A stretch of 64,000 nucleotides of DNA from Vibrio sp. Y2-5 (GCF_014596725.1 NZ_JACVEG010000006.1:62001-126000); one strand, 5' to 3'; numbered from the stretch's first letter, positions 51,461 through 60,826 are shown. A program made the numbers and translations. The notes: a model not told the origin generated them from the letters alone.

Positions 51461-51600
51461 CCGGAGAATAAGATCGAAAAAAGATCAAAATTTTCCGGAA
51501 CCAATTAGAAAAAGCACGGTCTACTTTAATACCACTGCTTTTTCTTAGAAAAATCTAAGAGAGCCCTAAAACAATTGTTGATTTTAGGGCTTTTTTCTTT
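51461..51600 (+). ncRNA. Candidate structured RNA (or tandem terminator) after argH
   Basis: Four consecutive hairpins end in a strong terminator. HP1 51461-51498: CCGGAGAAT/ATTTTCCGG with an inner GATC/GATC pairing. HP2 51507-51545: AGAAAAAGCA/TGCTTTTTCT with inner GGT/ACC. HP3 51544-51559: CTTAGA/TCTAAG with an AAAA loop. HP4 51562-51591: AGCCCTAAAA/TTTTAGGGCT, then T6-C-T4. A 3'-UTR-derived Hfq-type sRNA would look like this, but I recognise no known family and see no dedicated promoter. Confidence 0.4.
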
Positions 51601-51601
51601 T
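51562..51601 (+). terminator. Terminator after argH(A)
   Basis: Ten-base perfect stem AGCCCTAAAA/TTTTAGGGCT, ten-base loop, long T-run. Ends the argCBGH(A) unit or the candidate RNA above. Confidence 0.9.
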
Positions 51602-51664
51602 CTACAGCAGCCATTTTTCTCTCCGCCATAAAACTGTGACTCATTGATGTTGTTTCAAAAGTGT

Positions 51665-51919
51665 TTAATCATCTTTCCCTTGCCGTTTGCGCCAAGGAAG
51701 AACGATGAACTTCATCCATAAGTGGAGAAAAAGTAATGCGTTGAAGGCAAAGCCTGCGATCATCAATGTGATGGATTCGATACTGCGAGGATTTTGCTTA
51801 AAGAAGAAAAACCACACCACCCAGCATAGGACAGACAAAACGGTGAGTTGGTCCATGCAGCGCTGGCATTTACCTATCTTTTTCCAGAACCAATTCTGTT
51901 GGCAGTTATTGCAAGCCAT
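51665..51919 (-). CDS. DUF3624 family protein (zinc-ribbon-like, membrane)
   Basis: Function unknown. It has 84 residues. The N-terminus MACNNCQQNWFWKKIGKCQRCMDQ has two CxxC pairs (3/6 and 18/21), a rubredoxin/zinc-ribbon-like knuckle, matching DUF3624. Two membrane helices follow (about 24-41 and 50-70) and a basic tail. The ATG at 51919 has AAGGTAAG upstream; an in-frame start six codons earlier does not. It is convergent with argH and divergent from oxyR, alone in its unit. Metal binding is inferred only from the Cys spacing. Confidence 0.75.
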   Translation of the reverse strand: MACNNCQQNWFWKKIGKCQRCMDQLTVLSVLCWVVWFFFFKQNPRSIESITLMIAGFAFNALLFLHLWMKFIVLPWRKRQGKDD

Positions 51920-52030
51920 CTTTCTTACCTTAATCAAATCACCATTTCGAGTTTAACCTCATTATCGTTAAATAGATTAAATTTGTAACAAAATCTTTGA
52001 TAGACCAACTCAGTTGATGTTATGGTTTTG

Positions 52031-52045
52031 ATAGTTCAATTCTAT
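52031..52045. promoter_or_regulatory. OxyR-type half-site overlapping the oxyR ribosome site
   Basis: ATAG-N7-CTAT fits one half of the OxyR consensus (ATAGNTNNNANCTAT) at all eight outer bases. It ends 12 bases before the ATG, so bound protein would block early transcription or translation. A paired second half is weak. Confidence 0.5.
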
Positions 52046-52056
52046 CGGGGTGAATA

Positions 52057-52950
52057 ATGAATATTCGTGACTTTGAATATTTGGTTTCGTTGGCTGAGCA
52101 CAAACATTTTCGCAAAGCAGCAGAAGCGTGTTTTGTTAGTCAGCCAACACTAAGTGGTCAGATTCGTAAATTGGAAGATGAACTGGGCACTGTTTTACTG
52201 GAGCGAAGCAGCCGGCGCGTGCTCTTTACCGAGTCAGGTTTGCAACTCGTCGATCAGGCCAAGCGAATCTTAAGTGAAGTAAAAACCTTCAAAGACATGG
52301 CGAGTAAGCAGACAGGTGCAATGACAGGACCCATGCATATTGGCTTTATTCCGACACTTGGCCCTTATTTGTTGCCTAGAATTGTGCCATCGCTAAAAGA
52401 ACATTTTCCAGAGCTGGAGCTATTTCTACATGAAGCTCAAACCCATCAGTTGGTGCAACAATTGGAGGATGGAAAGTTGGACTGTTTAGTTCTGGCTTCA
52501 GTGGATGAAACGGCTCAGTTCAAAGAGATTGATGTTTACGACGAACCTATGAGTATCGCCGTTCCCTGTGATCATCCTTGGGCTGTTCGAGATGAAGTCG
52601 ACATGTTGGATCTTAACGGTAAAACCGTGTTAGCGCTGGGTGATGGGCATTGCTTACGAGATCAGGCGTTAGGTTTCTGCTTTGCGGCAGGCGCAAAAGA
52701 TGATGATCGCTTTAAAGCCACTAGTTTAGAGACATTACGCAATATGGTTGCCGCAGGCGCGGGTATCACCTTACTGCCTAAGCTTTCATTACCTAAAGAA
52801 AAAATCAAAGATGGTGTCTGCTATATAAAAGCAGTAAACCCTGAGCCATCACGTCGGCTTGTGGTTGCTTATCGACCGGGTTCACCATTACGCCAGCGCT
52901 TTGAAACCTTAGCTAAGTCAATGAAAGAAACCTTAGAAGCTCAAGCCTAA
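52057..52950 (+). CDS. oxyR: Hydrogen peroxide-sensing regulator OxyR
   Basis: LysR-type activator of catalase, peroxiredoxin and other defences. Of 297 residues, the N-terminal helix-turn-helix is RKAAEACFVSQPTLSGQIRKLE at about 19-40, with a natural break at its turn. The redox pair C199 and C208 in GHCLRDQALGFC exactly matches E. coli OxyR, so it should sense peroxide by disulfide formation. TSLETLRNMVAAGAGITLLP is also diagnostic. GGGGTG precedes the ATG. It diverges from the DUF3624 gene and converges on mrcA. Confidence 0.96.
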   Translation: MNIRDFEYLVSLAEHKHFRKAAEACFVSQPTLSGQIRKLEDELGTVLLERSSRRVLFTESGLQLVDQAKRILSEVKTFKDMASKQTGAMTGPMHIGFIPTLGPYLLPRIVPSLKEHFPELELFLHEAQTHQLVQQLEDGKLDCLVLASVDETAQFKEIDVYDEPMSIAVPCDHPWAVRDEVDMLDLNGKTVLALGDGHCLRDQALGFCFAAGAKDDDRFKATSLETLRNMVAAGAGITLLPKLSLPKEKIKDGVCYIKAVNPEPSRRLVVAYRPGSPLRQRFETLAKSMKETLEAQA

Positions 52951-52968
52951 CTAGGATACTTTGCATAA

Positions 52969-52997
52969 AAAATAAGAGGCTGTTAAGCCTCTTTTTT
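52969..52997. terminator. Terminator between oxyR and mrcA
   Basis: AAGAGGCT pairs with AGCCTCTT around GTTA, with a T-run after and an A-run before; likely bidirectional. Confidence 0.87.
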
Positions 52998-53017
52998 CTT
53001 TGATGTAGCAGAGTTGT

Positions 53018-55495
53018 CTAGAACAACTCGTCGCCACCGCTATTTGAGTAAATATCACCAGATAGGCTTTCTTGAACGTACTCTTTTGGCTCAGTACCTT
53101 TTAAGAAATACTCGAACATTGAGGTTTCATCCTGCTTGTTCGTCAGTAAGCCTGTATCGCGGTCAATACGTACACGAACAATATTGTTCGGCAATGCTTT
53201 CTCTTGTTCAGGTACACCTTCTAGAGCTTGGCTCATAAACTCAATCCATGCTGGTTGAGCTGTTTTCGCACCCGCTTCAGCGCCCGACACATCATCTTCG
53301 ATGTTTGGATTTGGTATGGTCTTACCTAGGTTTCGGCTGTGTTCATCAAAGCCTACCCAAGCAATAGCGACAATGCCCGGAGCATAACCGTTATACCAAG
53401 CATCTTTAGAGTCGTTTGTTGTACCTGTTTTACCACCGATATCTCTGCGTTTGAGTGCTTGAGCACGCCAACCTGTACCGTTCCAACCGGTTTTTTCAGC
53501 CCAGTTACCGCCACCCCAAATGTTGCTGTACATCATTTCGCGAACAAGGAACGCCGTTTGTTCGGAGATAACTTGTTTAGCAATGTGAGTTTCAGCGTCT
53601 TGCTCATCAAACTCGTTTGCAGCTTTTGGACAGTTTTGACGACAAACAATTGTAGGCTCGGCCTCAAATTCTAATTTACCGTATGGGTCTTCTACTTTTT
53701 GAATGTAGTACGGCTCAACGTAGTAACCACCGTTGGCAAATACAGAATAACCTTGCGCCATTTTTACAGGTGTTAAACTGCCAGCACCAAGCGCAATGGT
53801 TTCAGATTTTGGTAGTTGGTCGATATCAAAACCAAAGCGAGTCAGGTATTGACGAGTATCTTCCAAGCCTACTTCACGCAGTACGCGAACGGCCATTACG
53901 TTTTTAGACTGCGCCAAACCGATACGTACACGCGTTGGACCTCCGTATGTCGGTGGCGAGTTCTTAGGACGCCATGCCGTACCTTGGCTTTCATCCCACT
54001 GGTTAATCGGCGCATCGTTAATAAGTGTTGCCAGTGTTAATCCTTTATCTATAGCAGCGGCATAGATAAACGGTTTAATACTTGAACCTACTTGGCGAAC
54101 CGATTGAGTGGCACGGTTAAATTTGTTGTGAACAAAGTTAAAGCCGCCGATAAGTGCCTCAATTGAACCGTTTTCTGGGTCCATTGCAACAAAAGCTGTG
54201 TTGGCATTCGGAACTTGGCTTAGCTGCCAAACCGGATTTTCAGATTCATCTTCAGAAACGTTGCGAACCCAGATTTGTTCACCCGCTTTTAGGATCTCTT
54301 TGGTACTGGTTGGCAGAGGACCTTGGCGATCGTCAGTAATGAAGCGACGAGCCCAGTTCAAGTTATTCCAATCAATAGTGAATTCACCTTGGTTCTTAAC
54401 CCAAACCGTGGCTGATTTAGCTTCTGTGTTAAGAACAACTGCTGGTGAAAGTTCACCATAAGTCGGTTCGTTTTTAAGATGTTTAACAATTTGTTCTTCA
54501 GTCCAAGCCGCTTGGCCTGATTTCCACAGCTCTTTTTCTGCACCGCGGTAGCCGTGGCGTTCATCATACGCAATCAAGTTGTGAATCGCGGCTAAGTTGG
54601 CGGCTTGTTGGCGTTTAGAATCTACCGTAGTGTAAATTTTCATACCTGAGGTATAAGCATCTTCACCATAGCGTTCAATCATCCACGCACGTGCGATTTC
54701 CGCCACATAAGGAGCATTTAGTTCAATTTCTGCGCCGTGATACTTGGTTGGTAAAACCTCGGCACGAGCTTGTTCATACTGCTCTTGAGTGATGTACTTT
54801 TCAGAAAGCATACGCGCCAAAACCACGTTACGACGGTTGGTTGCGCGTTCTAAAGAGTAGATCGGGTTCATCGTTGACGGCGCTTTTGGCAGACCCGCGA
54901 TAAGCGCGATTTCACCTAAGCTTAAATCTTTTACTTCTTTACCAAAGTAAGACTGCGCGGCAGCACCAACACCGTATGAACGATAGCCCAAATAGATTTT
55001 GTTCAGATATAGCTCAAGGATTTCGTCTTTGGACAGTAGCTGTTCAATATGGATTGCGATAAAAATCTCTTTGATTTTACGCATGACTTTCTTCTCATTA
55101 GACAAGAAGAAGTTACGAGCCAACTGTTGGGTTATGGTACTTGCACCTTGAGAAGCACTGCCCGATGCGACAACCGCAAATGCCGCACGGGTAATACCAA
55201 TCGGGTCAAAACCGTAGTGGTCATAGAAACGAGAGTCTTCGGTTGCGATGATGGCTTCTATCAACTCTTTCGGCATCTCCTCCAGTTTAAGAGGAATACG
55301 ACGCTTCTCACCGAACTGAGCGATGAGCTTGCCATCTTTACTAAAGACTTGCATTGGAGTTTGGAGTTTTACATCTCGCAAAGTGGCGACATCAGGCAAC
55401 TCTGGTTTTACATATAAATAGAAACCAAAAATTGTACTGACTCCAAGAGCTGTGCAAATCAATGAAAAAATTATTAAACGCTTTATGAACTTCAC
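53018..55495 (-). CDS. mrcA: Penicillin-binding protein 1A
   Basis: Bifunctional peptidoglycan synthase of the cell wall. It has 825 residues (E. coli 850). Membrane anchor at about 7-28. The glycosyltransferase domain has the catalytic Glu at 86 in IATEDSRFY and GASTITQQLARN, with KIYLGYRSYGVG. An OB-like insert covers about 300-430. The transpeptidase has SSIK (catalytic Ser 471), SKN and KTGTTN. The start is GTG at 55495; AGGGA lies a little upstream, and MKFIKRLIIF aligns with E. coli. Divergent from pilM, the standard order. Confidence 0.96.
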   Translation of the reverse strand: MKFIKRLIIFSLICTALGVSTIFGFYLYVKPELPDVATLRDVKLQTPMQVFSKDGKLIAQFGEKRRIPLKLEEMPKELIEAIIATEDSRFYDHYGFDPIGITRAAFAVVASGSASQGASTITQQLARNFFLSNEKKVMRKIKEIFIAIHIEQLLSKDEILELYLNKIYLGYRSYGVGAAAQSYFGKEVKDLSLGEIALIAGLPKAPSTMNPIYSLERATNRRNVVLARMLSEKYITQEQYEQARAEVLPTKYHGAEIELNAPYVAEIARAWMIERYGEDAYTSGMKIYTTVDSKRQQAANLAAIHNLIAYDERHGYRGAEKELWKSGQAAWTEEQIVKHLKNEPTYGELSPAVVLNTEAKSATVWVKNQGEFTIDWNNLNWARRFITDDRQGPLPTSTKEILKAGEQIWVRNVSEDESENPVWQLSQVPNANTAFVAMDPENGSIEALIGGFNFVHNKFNRATQSVRQVGSSIKPFIYAAAIDKGLTLATLINDAPINQWDESQGTAWRPKNSPPTYGGPTRVRIGLAQSKNVMAVRVLREVGLEDTRQYLTRFGFDIDQLPKSETIALGAGSLTPVKMAQGYSVFANGGYYVEPYYIQKVEDPYGKLEFEAEPTIVCRQNCPKAANEFDEQDAETHIAKQVISEQTAFLVREMMYSNIWGGGNWAEKTGWNGTGWRAQALKRRDIGGKTGTTNDSKDAWYNGYAPGIVAIAWVGFDEHSRNLGKTIPNPNIEDDVSGAEAGAKTAQPAWIEFMSQALEGVPEQEKALPNNIVRVRIDRDTGLLTNKQDETSMFEYFLKGTEPKEYVQESLSGDIYSNSGGDELF

Positions 55496-55638
55496 CGGAG
55501 AATCCCTGTTTAGTAGAGGCTGCCTTAATGCAAACCCTAGTACTCTAAGCTAAAAATTTAGCTCTCAAAAGTAGTTACCGCTTATTTCCCCATTTAATAG
55601 GCGTAATGAGCGGAGCTTTCTTATTGGAGTAGAGCTAT

Positions 55639-56649
55639 ATGGTTCAATCATTAGTTATGGGTGTCGATATCGGCCACCATAGTATTAAAGCAGTGGTCCT
55701 AAAACCTGCAGGCAGTAAGTATACGCTGTTAGGTTATAAGGAAATACGAGTTGCTGACGATATTTTCGCTGATAACCATGCTTTGGTTTATCAGAAAATT
55801 GTAAAGAAACTCAAAGAACTAAAAAAGGGGTTACCTCTATTTAGTCGAAAAGTTGTTGTTGCCATCCCCGATAACACAGTAATTAGTAAAGTATTACAAA
55901 TAGATAGCGAACTAGAGCCTAATGAACGCGAGTTTGCTATTCATCAAGCATTTTCTCATCAGTCGCCATACTTGATGGAAGAAGTCAGTCTCGATTTTGT
56001 GCCGGTAATTAAGCATGCAACGGCTGAGGCAAAGACCAGTAAAAATAATATAGCAGCCTACCAAGTGTATGCCACTAAGCGAGACGTTGTAGAAAGCCGT
56101 ACCCTTGCTTTGGAAAAAGCGGGCTTCAAGCCGATTCTGGCTGAAGTGCAGACTCATGCTTTAGTTCAGTTGTGGCAACTGTTCAGTAAAACTTATGCTC
56201 GCACAGATTGCTTGCTGGTGGATGTCGGTCATACTCAGACTACTTTGTGTTTAGATTTTGCCAACAAAGCACCTTTCTATAAGCAGATTGCCGAGGGTAT
56301 ATCTCAGGTATCGACTCAATCAGAAAATGAAGATTCTGTTGTATTAAAAGATAAGGTTCATGAGCTAGCCGACAAGATTGCTAAACAAATTCAACTGTTC
56401 ATATCTGTGAACGGTGCAACAAGCCTTAGTGGGATCTGGCTAACTGGCGGTGGCGCCAATATCGCAGCGATACAAAGTGCGTTGATTGAGAAGGTCAACC
56501 TTATGTGTGGAGTGCTGGACCCCTTTAGCGTATTTCATAACAAAGTGAGTAAGCGTCACGGTTCAGAATTGCCTGCAACGGCTTTTGCCACGGCTGCAGG
56601 GCTTGCCTTACGGGGAATCCATTGGTTGGAGGTGGAACATGCTGCATAG
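55639..56649 (+). CDS. pilM: Type IV pilus assembly ATPase-like protein PilM
   Basis: Cytoplasmic actin-like ring protein that binds the PilN tail and links the platform to the alignment complex. Of 336 residues, the fold shows phosphate-1 VMGVDIGHHSIKAVVLK, phosphate-2 LLVDVGHTQTTL near 193, and the adenosine motif IWLTGGGANI near 275. GGAGTAGAG precedes the ATG at 55639. First gene of pilMNOPQ; pilN overlaps its end by 11 bases. In Vibrio this system supports chitin-regulated and/or MSHA-type pili and DNA uptake. Confidence 0.94.
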   Translation: MVQSLVMGVDIGHHSIKAVVLKPAGSKYTLLGYKEIRVADDIFADNHALVYQKIVKKLKELKKGLPLFSRKVVVAIPDNTVISKVLQIDSELEPNEREFAIHQAFSHQSPYLMEEVSLDFVPVIKHATAEAKTSKNNIAAYQVYATKRDVVESRTLALEKAGFKPILAEVQTHALVQLWQLFSKTYARTDCLLVDVGHTQTTLCLDFANKAPFYKQIAEGISQVSTQSENEDSVVLKDKVHELADKIAKQIQLFISVNGATSLSGIWLTGGGANIAAIQSALIEKVNLMCGVLDPFSVFHNKVSKRHGSELPATAFATAAGLALRGIHWLEVEHAA

Positions 56650-57226
56650 CATTAACCTTCTTCCATGGCGAGAAGCTCAAAAGCAGGCTCACAGGCAGCG
56701 TTTCATTCATATCTCGTTACTGGCAGTGAGTTTCGCTGTTGCTATGCAATGGGCGGCCGGATGGTATGTTGATGATCAAGCTACTCGGCAAAGAAGCCGT
56801 GTTGATTTTTTAAACCAACATATCGTCGATCTGGATAGGCAAATCAATTCTCTTAAGCGAGTAGAAAAAGCGTATCAGGACCTGATGGTACGTTTTGATA
56901 TGGTTGAATCACTGCAGAAAAAGCGCAACAAAACCACTCAGTTTATGGATCTGATTCCGCACCTTATTCCGCAGGGGGTGTACGTAGACCAAATGAGTAT
57001 GAACGATCACAACATTGAACTTAAAGGGATCAGTGATAGTACTGCGCGACTAGCGACAATGTTGGATTTGCTAGAAAACTCTTCTTATATCTCTGATGTT
57101 GAAATGCATTCTATTGTGTCTGGCAGTTATCGATTTGGTAAACAGTTTCAGAGCTTTCAAGTGTCGTTTTCGTTCCATATGGAAGCGAAAGATATAGCGC
57201 CTCTACAGGAGGTGACGAATGGGTGA
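56639..57226 (+). CDS. pilN: Type IV pilus assembly protein PilN
   Basis: Inner-membrane protein whose short cytoplasmic start binds PilM and whose periplasmic part dimerises with PilO. It has 195 residues: SINLLPWRE (the PilM-binding INLLPxR motif), a membrane helix at about 24-44, a coiled region, then an alpha-beta fold. The ATG at 56639 has GGAGGTGG before it; the open frame starts 18 codons earlier inside pilM and is rejected. Overlaps pilM by 11 and pilO by 8 bases. Confidence 0.94.
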   Translation: MLHSINLLPWREAQKQAHRQRFIHISLLAVSFAVAMQWAAGWYVDDQATRQRSRVDFLNQHIVDLDRQINSLKRVEKAYQDLMVRFDMVESLQKKRNKTTQFMDLIPHLIPQGVYVDQMSMNDHNIELKGISDSTARLATMLDLLENSSYISDVEMHSIVSGSYRFGKQFQSFQVSFSFHMEAKDIAPLQEVTNG

Positions 57227-57818
57227 TTTTAAGAGCCTGGAGCTTGACGACATATTAGATTGGCCACGTTTTCCACAGTTTGTCCTGTTGTTACTTATCA
57301 TGGTGCTGATTCAAGGCGCGGGATATTGGTTTTATCTTGTTCCTAAGCAAGATCATTTGAATGCCCTTATAGAAGAAGAGCAAACGCTAAAATCCACCAT
57401 TCGTATAAAAGCTCATAAAGCTGCGACTCTGCCACAACTCAAAGCTCAACTCGATCAACTGTCAGAGCGTTATGACTATTTACTTCAGCAATTACCTGAG
57501 CAGAAAGAGTTGGCCAGTATGTTGGCAGCGGTGAATGAGCTCGGCATCAAACATCAACTGGGTTTCACTCGTATGGATTGGGGTGAAAAAGAACAGCAAG
57601 CATTTTTGTCCCGCCTACCTTTGAACCTAGAGCTAACCGGCGAATACCACAATATTGGTCAGTTTTCACAAGCCATTGCGCAGTTGCCAAGGATTATCTA
57701 TTTCGAGAACGTCGATTTTCAACGAGCCAGTCAAGACAGTCAGAAATTGAGAGTCAATGTACGAGCTTTTACCTATCAATATCAGCCGGATACGGCTACC
57801 CCAGGAGGTCAGCAATGA
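57219..57818 (+). CDS. pilO: Type IV pilus assembly protein PilO
   Basis: Partner of PilN in the periplasmic alignment complex. Of 199 residues, a short cytoplasmic lead (MGDFKSLELDDILDWPRFP) is followed by one membrane helix at about 22-42, a coiled coil at about 50-100 (KAHKAATLPQLKAQLDQL) and a ferredoxin-like fold. It overlaps pilN by 8 bases with GGAGGTGACG as ribosome site, and overlaps pilP (ATGA). Confidence 0.93.
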   Translation: MGDFKSLELDDILDWPRFPQFVLLLLIMVLIQGAGYWFYLVPKQDHLNALIEEEQTLKSTIRIKAHKAATLPQLKAQLDQLSERYDYLLQQLPEQKELASMLAAVNELGIKHQLGFTRMDWGEKEQQAFLSRLPLNLELTGEYHNIGQFSQAIAQLPRIIYFENVDFQRASQDSQKLRVNVRAFTYQYQPDTATPGGQQ

Positions 57819-58330
57819 GCAATAAATCCTTTTGTTGGATCTTGATATGTATGGGGTTGGTGGGGTGTCAGGCTAATGAAGATTCACTTTCAGACTATAT
57901 CGAACAAGTCACGCTTCAAGCGCGAAAGGAGATCATTCCACAGCAGCCAATCGAACCTTTTGAGGCTTTCTTATATGTGAACACTAAGGTTCGAGAGCCT
58001 TTCGAATTGCCAAGAGAAGCGGTGACTCAAAATCAACCTAAAGCGAAAAAAGACTGTTGGCAACCAACACTGCGTAAGCAAAAGGACCCACTAGAAAGCT
58101 TTGCGCTAAGCCAACTCAAGTTTAAAGGCGTAATGAGCAATGGCAAAAGCACTTCGGCACTGATTCTGACTCCGGAAGGAAAGCTGGCGTACGTAGCAAA
58201 AGGGCAATACATCGGCATCAATCATGGAAAAGTATCTGAGGTCACCAAGCAGTACTTGTTAATCAAAGAGACTTTACCTGATGGCTTAGGGTGTTGGAAT
58301 CAGCGCAGCATCAAGCTGGCTCTGAAGTAG
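57815..58330 (+). CDS. pilP: Type IV pilus lipoprotein PilP
   Basis: Inner-membrane lipoprotein that joins PilNO to the PilQ secretin. It has 171 residues. Lipobox LVGC gives acylated Cys 18. A long linker precedes the C-terminal beta-sandwich (FALSQLKFKGVMSNG, VAKGQYIGINHGKV), which is the PilQ-binding domain. Starts inside the pilO stop (ATGA) with AGGAGG upstream. Confidence 0.93.
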   Translation: MSNKSFCWILICMGLVGCQANEDSLSDYIEQVTLQARKEIIPQQPIEPFEAFLYVNTKVREPFELPREAVTQNQPKAKKDCWQPTLRKQKDPLESFALSQLKFKGVMSNGKSTSALILTPEGKLAYVAKGQYIGINHGKVSEVTKQYLLIKETLPDGLGCWNQRSIKLALK

Positions 58331-58348
58331 ATTGTGGAGAAAACGATC

Positions 58349-60094
58349 ATGAATAAATGGCTTCAAAAAGGATTTCACGCTCTTAGGCGTGTTTTGGTAA
58401 CCACATGTTTTTGTTTCGCAACTTTTGTACTGGCAAGTGACGATAATACGATTCCCAACCGTCTGAACAACATTGATTTCAAGATAAACGCGGATAAAGC
58501 GGCGGTTATCATCATTGAGCTAGACTCTGCATCGTTAGTCGTTGATGTGGCGAAAACCAAGAACGGATTGAACATTGAGCTGTTAAACACCCTCGTGTCA
58601 GATGACAAACTCTTTGTGCTGGATGTGTCTGATTTCGCAACGGTTGTCGATACGATTGAAGTGTTTCGTCAGCAATCAAATGGTCTTCTTGAGGTCAAAG
58701 TGAAAGGGGATTACCAATACGACTACCAGTTAAATAAGAATGTTTTAGAGGTGGTGATCCGTAAGTCTGAGCCACAACCGAAACAAGACCAGAAACTGTT
58801 GTTAGAACAAGACAACAAGCCTATCTCGTTTAACTTTCAAGATATCCCTGTTCGTAACGTATTACAGCTTATTGCTGATTATAACGGTTTCAACTTGGTT
58901 GTTTCTGATTCGGTGGCAGGGAACATGACGTTGCGATTGGATGGGGTACCTTGGCAAAAAGCGCTCAATATTATTCTTGAAGCGAGAGGCTTGGACAAAC
59001 GAATCGATGGTAACGTGATTTTAGTTGCCCCTAAAAGTGAGCTGGATCTGCGTGAGCAGCAAGAACTGGAAAAGGCTCGAATGGAAGAGGCACTGGGTGA
59101 TTTACAATCCGACATCATTAAAATCAGCTTTGCTAAAGCTTCGGATATTGCCGAGATGATTAATGGTGAAGGGGCTCTGACCATGCTTTCTGAGCGAGGT
59201 TCTATCAGTATTGATGAAAGAACTAATGCGTTATTGATTCGCGAACTACCAGAAAACATAGACGTGATTCGAGACATCGTTAAGTCTTTGGATGTGCCCG
59301 TAAAACAGGTTCAGATCGAAGCCCGTATCGTGACCGTTAATGAAGGCGACTTAGAAGAGCTTGGGGTTCGCTGGGGATTCACTTCAACCAATGGTAGCCA
59401 TACTTCTGGCGGTAGTATTGAAAGTAATCTGTTTGTCTCGGACATGTATGATTCTGGTGATGGAGAAGGTGGTGATAGTGGAAAAGGCATGATTCCGTTA
59501 GACGATTTTTTGAATGTGAATTTAGCTGCAACGACCGCTGGCGCATCAAGTATTGCTTTCCAAGTTGCGAAGTTAGGGGCTGACACACTGTTAGACTTAG
59601 AGCTTTCTGCTTTGCAAAGAGAGTCTAAAGCCGAAATCATTTCCAGCCCGAGACTGATTACTACCAATAAGAAGCCAGCGTATATCGAACAGGGAACGGA
59701 ATTGCCTTATTTAGAAGCGTCTTCCAGCGGAGCAACGACGGTTTCGTTTCGTAAGGCGGTGCTGAGTTTAATGGTAACACCACAAATAACGCCAGATAAT
59801 CGGTTAGTTCTCGATCTCAGTGTGACCCAAGACCGTGTAGGAGATGTCGTAAAAACAGGTACTGGTGAAGCGGTTGCCATTAATACTCAAAGAATCGGTA
59901 CTCAGGTATTGGTCAATAATGGCGAAACGGTTGTATTGGGTGGTATTTTTCAGCACAGTTTAACCCGCTCGGTTGAGAAAGTGCCTTTATTAGGCGATCT
60001 CCCTCTATTAGGCGCTTTATTCCGTCGAAGCTACGAAAAAATGGGAAAAAGTGAACTACTAATCTTTGTTACGCCTAAGGTGGTTATTCAATAA
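58349..60094 (+). CDS. pilQ: Type IV pilus secretin PilQ
   Basis: Outer-membrane secretin ring through which pili extend and, in competent vibrios, DNA enters. Of 581 residues, the signal peptide ends near LASDD at about 32-34. One AMIN-like domain covers about 40-140. A secretin/TonB N-terminal domain spans about 165-235 (ISFNFQDIPVRNVLQLIADYNG, split by its natural helix). An N1-type domain follows, and then the secretin core with EIISSPRLITTNKKPA, TELPY and VPLLGDLPLLGALFR. The ATG at 58349 has TGGAG at good distance; a GTG five codons earlier overlaps it. Shorter than Pseudomonas PilQ, with one AMIN domain. Last gene of the operon. Confidence 0.95.
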   Translation: MNKWLQKGFHALRRVLVTTCFCFATFVLASDDNTIPNRLNNIDFKINADKAAVIIIELDSASLVVDVAKTKNGLNIELLNTLVSDDKLFVLDVSDFATVVDTIEVFRQQSNGLLEVKVKGDYQYDYQLNKNVLEVVIRKSEPQPKQDQKLLLEQDNKPISFNFQDIPVRNVLQLIADYNGFNLVVSDSVAGNMTLRLDGVPWQKALNIILEARGLDKRIDGNVILVAPKSELDLREQQELEKARMEEALGDLQSDIIKISFAKASDIAEMINGEGALTMLSERGSISIDERTNALLIRELPENIDVIRDIVKSLDVPVKQVQIEARIVTVNEGDLEELGVRWGFTSTNGSHTSGGSIESNLFVSDMYDSGDGEGGDSGKGMIPLDDFLNVNLAATTAGASSIAFQVAKLGADTLLDLELSALQRESKAEIISSPRLITTNKKPAYIEQGTELPYLEASSSGATTVSFRKAVLSLMVTPQITPDNRLVLDLSVTQDRVGDVVKTGTGEAVAINTQRIGTQVLVNNGETVVLGGIFQHSLTRSVEKVPLLGDLPLLGALFRRSYEKMGKSELLIFVTPKVVIQ

Positions 60095-60280
60095 CTTATC
60101 GCGTTTATTCATTATCAAAGAAAATTAAAGTTGCATTAGTGCCAGCAGATCTAGATAATTTCGGGTCTTATCACGAAATATCTGTGAGGAATAGGTGCCA
60201 CAAGCATTCCTATCGTTGACTTATGTCCGGCGAATTTTGTGGCGATGTCATTGAATTAACGTTGTAAATTACTGCTAAAC

Positions 60281-60799
60281 ATGGCTGAGAAACGCAATAT
60301 TTTTCTTGTCGGTCCTATGGGCGCCGGCAAAAGTACAATTGGTCGACATCTTGCTCAACAACTGCATATGGAGTTTTTAGACTCTGATACAGTGATCGAA
60401 GAGCGCACTGGTGCAGATATCGCATGGGTATTTGATGTTGAAGGTGAAGAAGGTTTCCGCAAGCGCGAAGAAACTGTGATTAACGATCTCACCGAACAAC
60501 AAGGTATCGTTTTAGCGACGGGTGGTGGCTCTGTATTGAGCAAAGAAAACCGTAACCGCCTATCTGCACGTGGTATTGTCGTATATTTAGAAACCACCAT
60601 TGAAAAGCAACTTGCTCGCACAAACCGCGACAAAAAGCGTCCTTTGCTACAAACGGATAGCCCGCGAGAAGTTTTAGAAAGTCTCGCTGATGATCGTAAC
60701 CCACTGTATGAAGAAATCGCGGATATTACCGTACGTACAGATGATCAAAGTGCAAAAGTGGTAGCCAACCAGATCGTAAAAATGCTAGAAGAACATTAA
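60281..60799 (+). CDS. aroK: Shikimate kinase I
   Basis: Phosphorylates shikimate in aromatic amino acid synthesis. It has 172 residues. Walker [13 protein letters not shown], shikimate-binding [19 protein letters not shown] and [16 protein letters not shown], and the LID with RPLLQ. It lies between pilQ and aroB, the E. coli order, which marks AroK rather than AroL. The ribosome site is weak. The 186-base gap before it holds no clear terminator. Confidence 0.96.
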   Translation: MAEKRNIFLVGPMGAGKSTIGRHLAQQLHMEFLDSDTVIEERTGADIAWVFDVEGEEGFRKREETVINDLTEQQGIVLATGGGSVLSKENRNRLSARGIVVYLETTIEKQLARTNRDKKRPLLQTDSPREVLESLADDRNPLYEEIADITVRTDDQSAKVVANQIVKMLEEH

Positions 60800-60826
60800 T
60801 TTGTTCTTTTTATTGGAGTGCAGACC

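Noticed and set aside
59311..59667. A 118-codon open frame antisense to pilQ
   Set aside because: Pro/Ser-rich shadow of the secretin linker and core.
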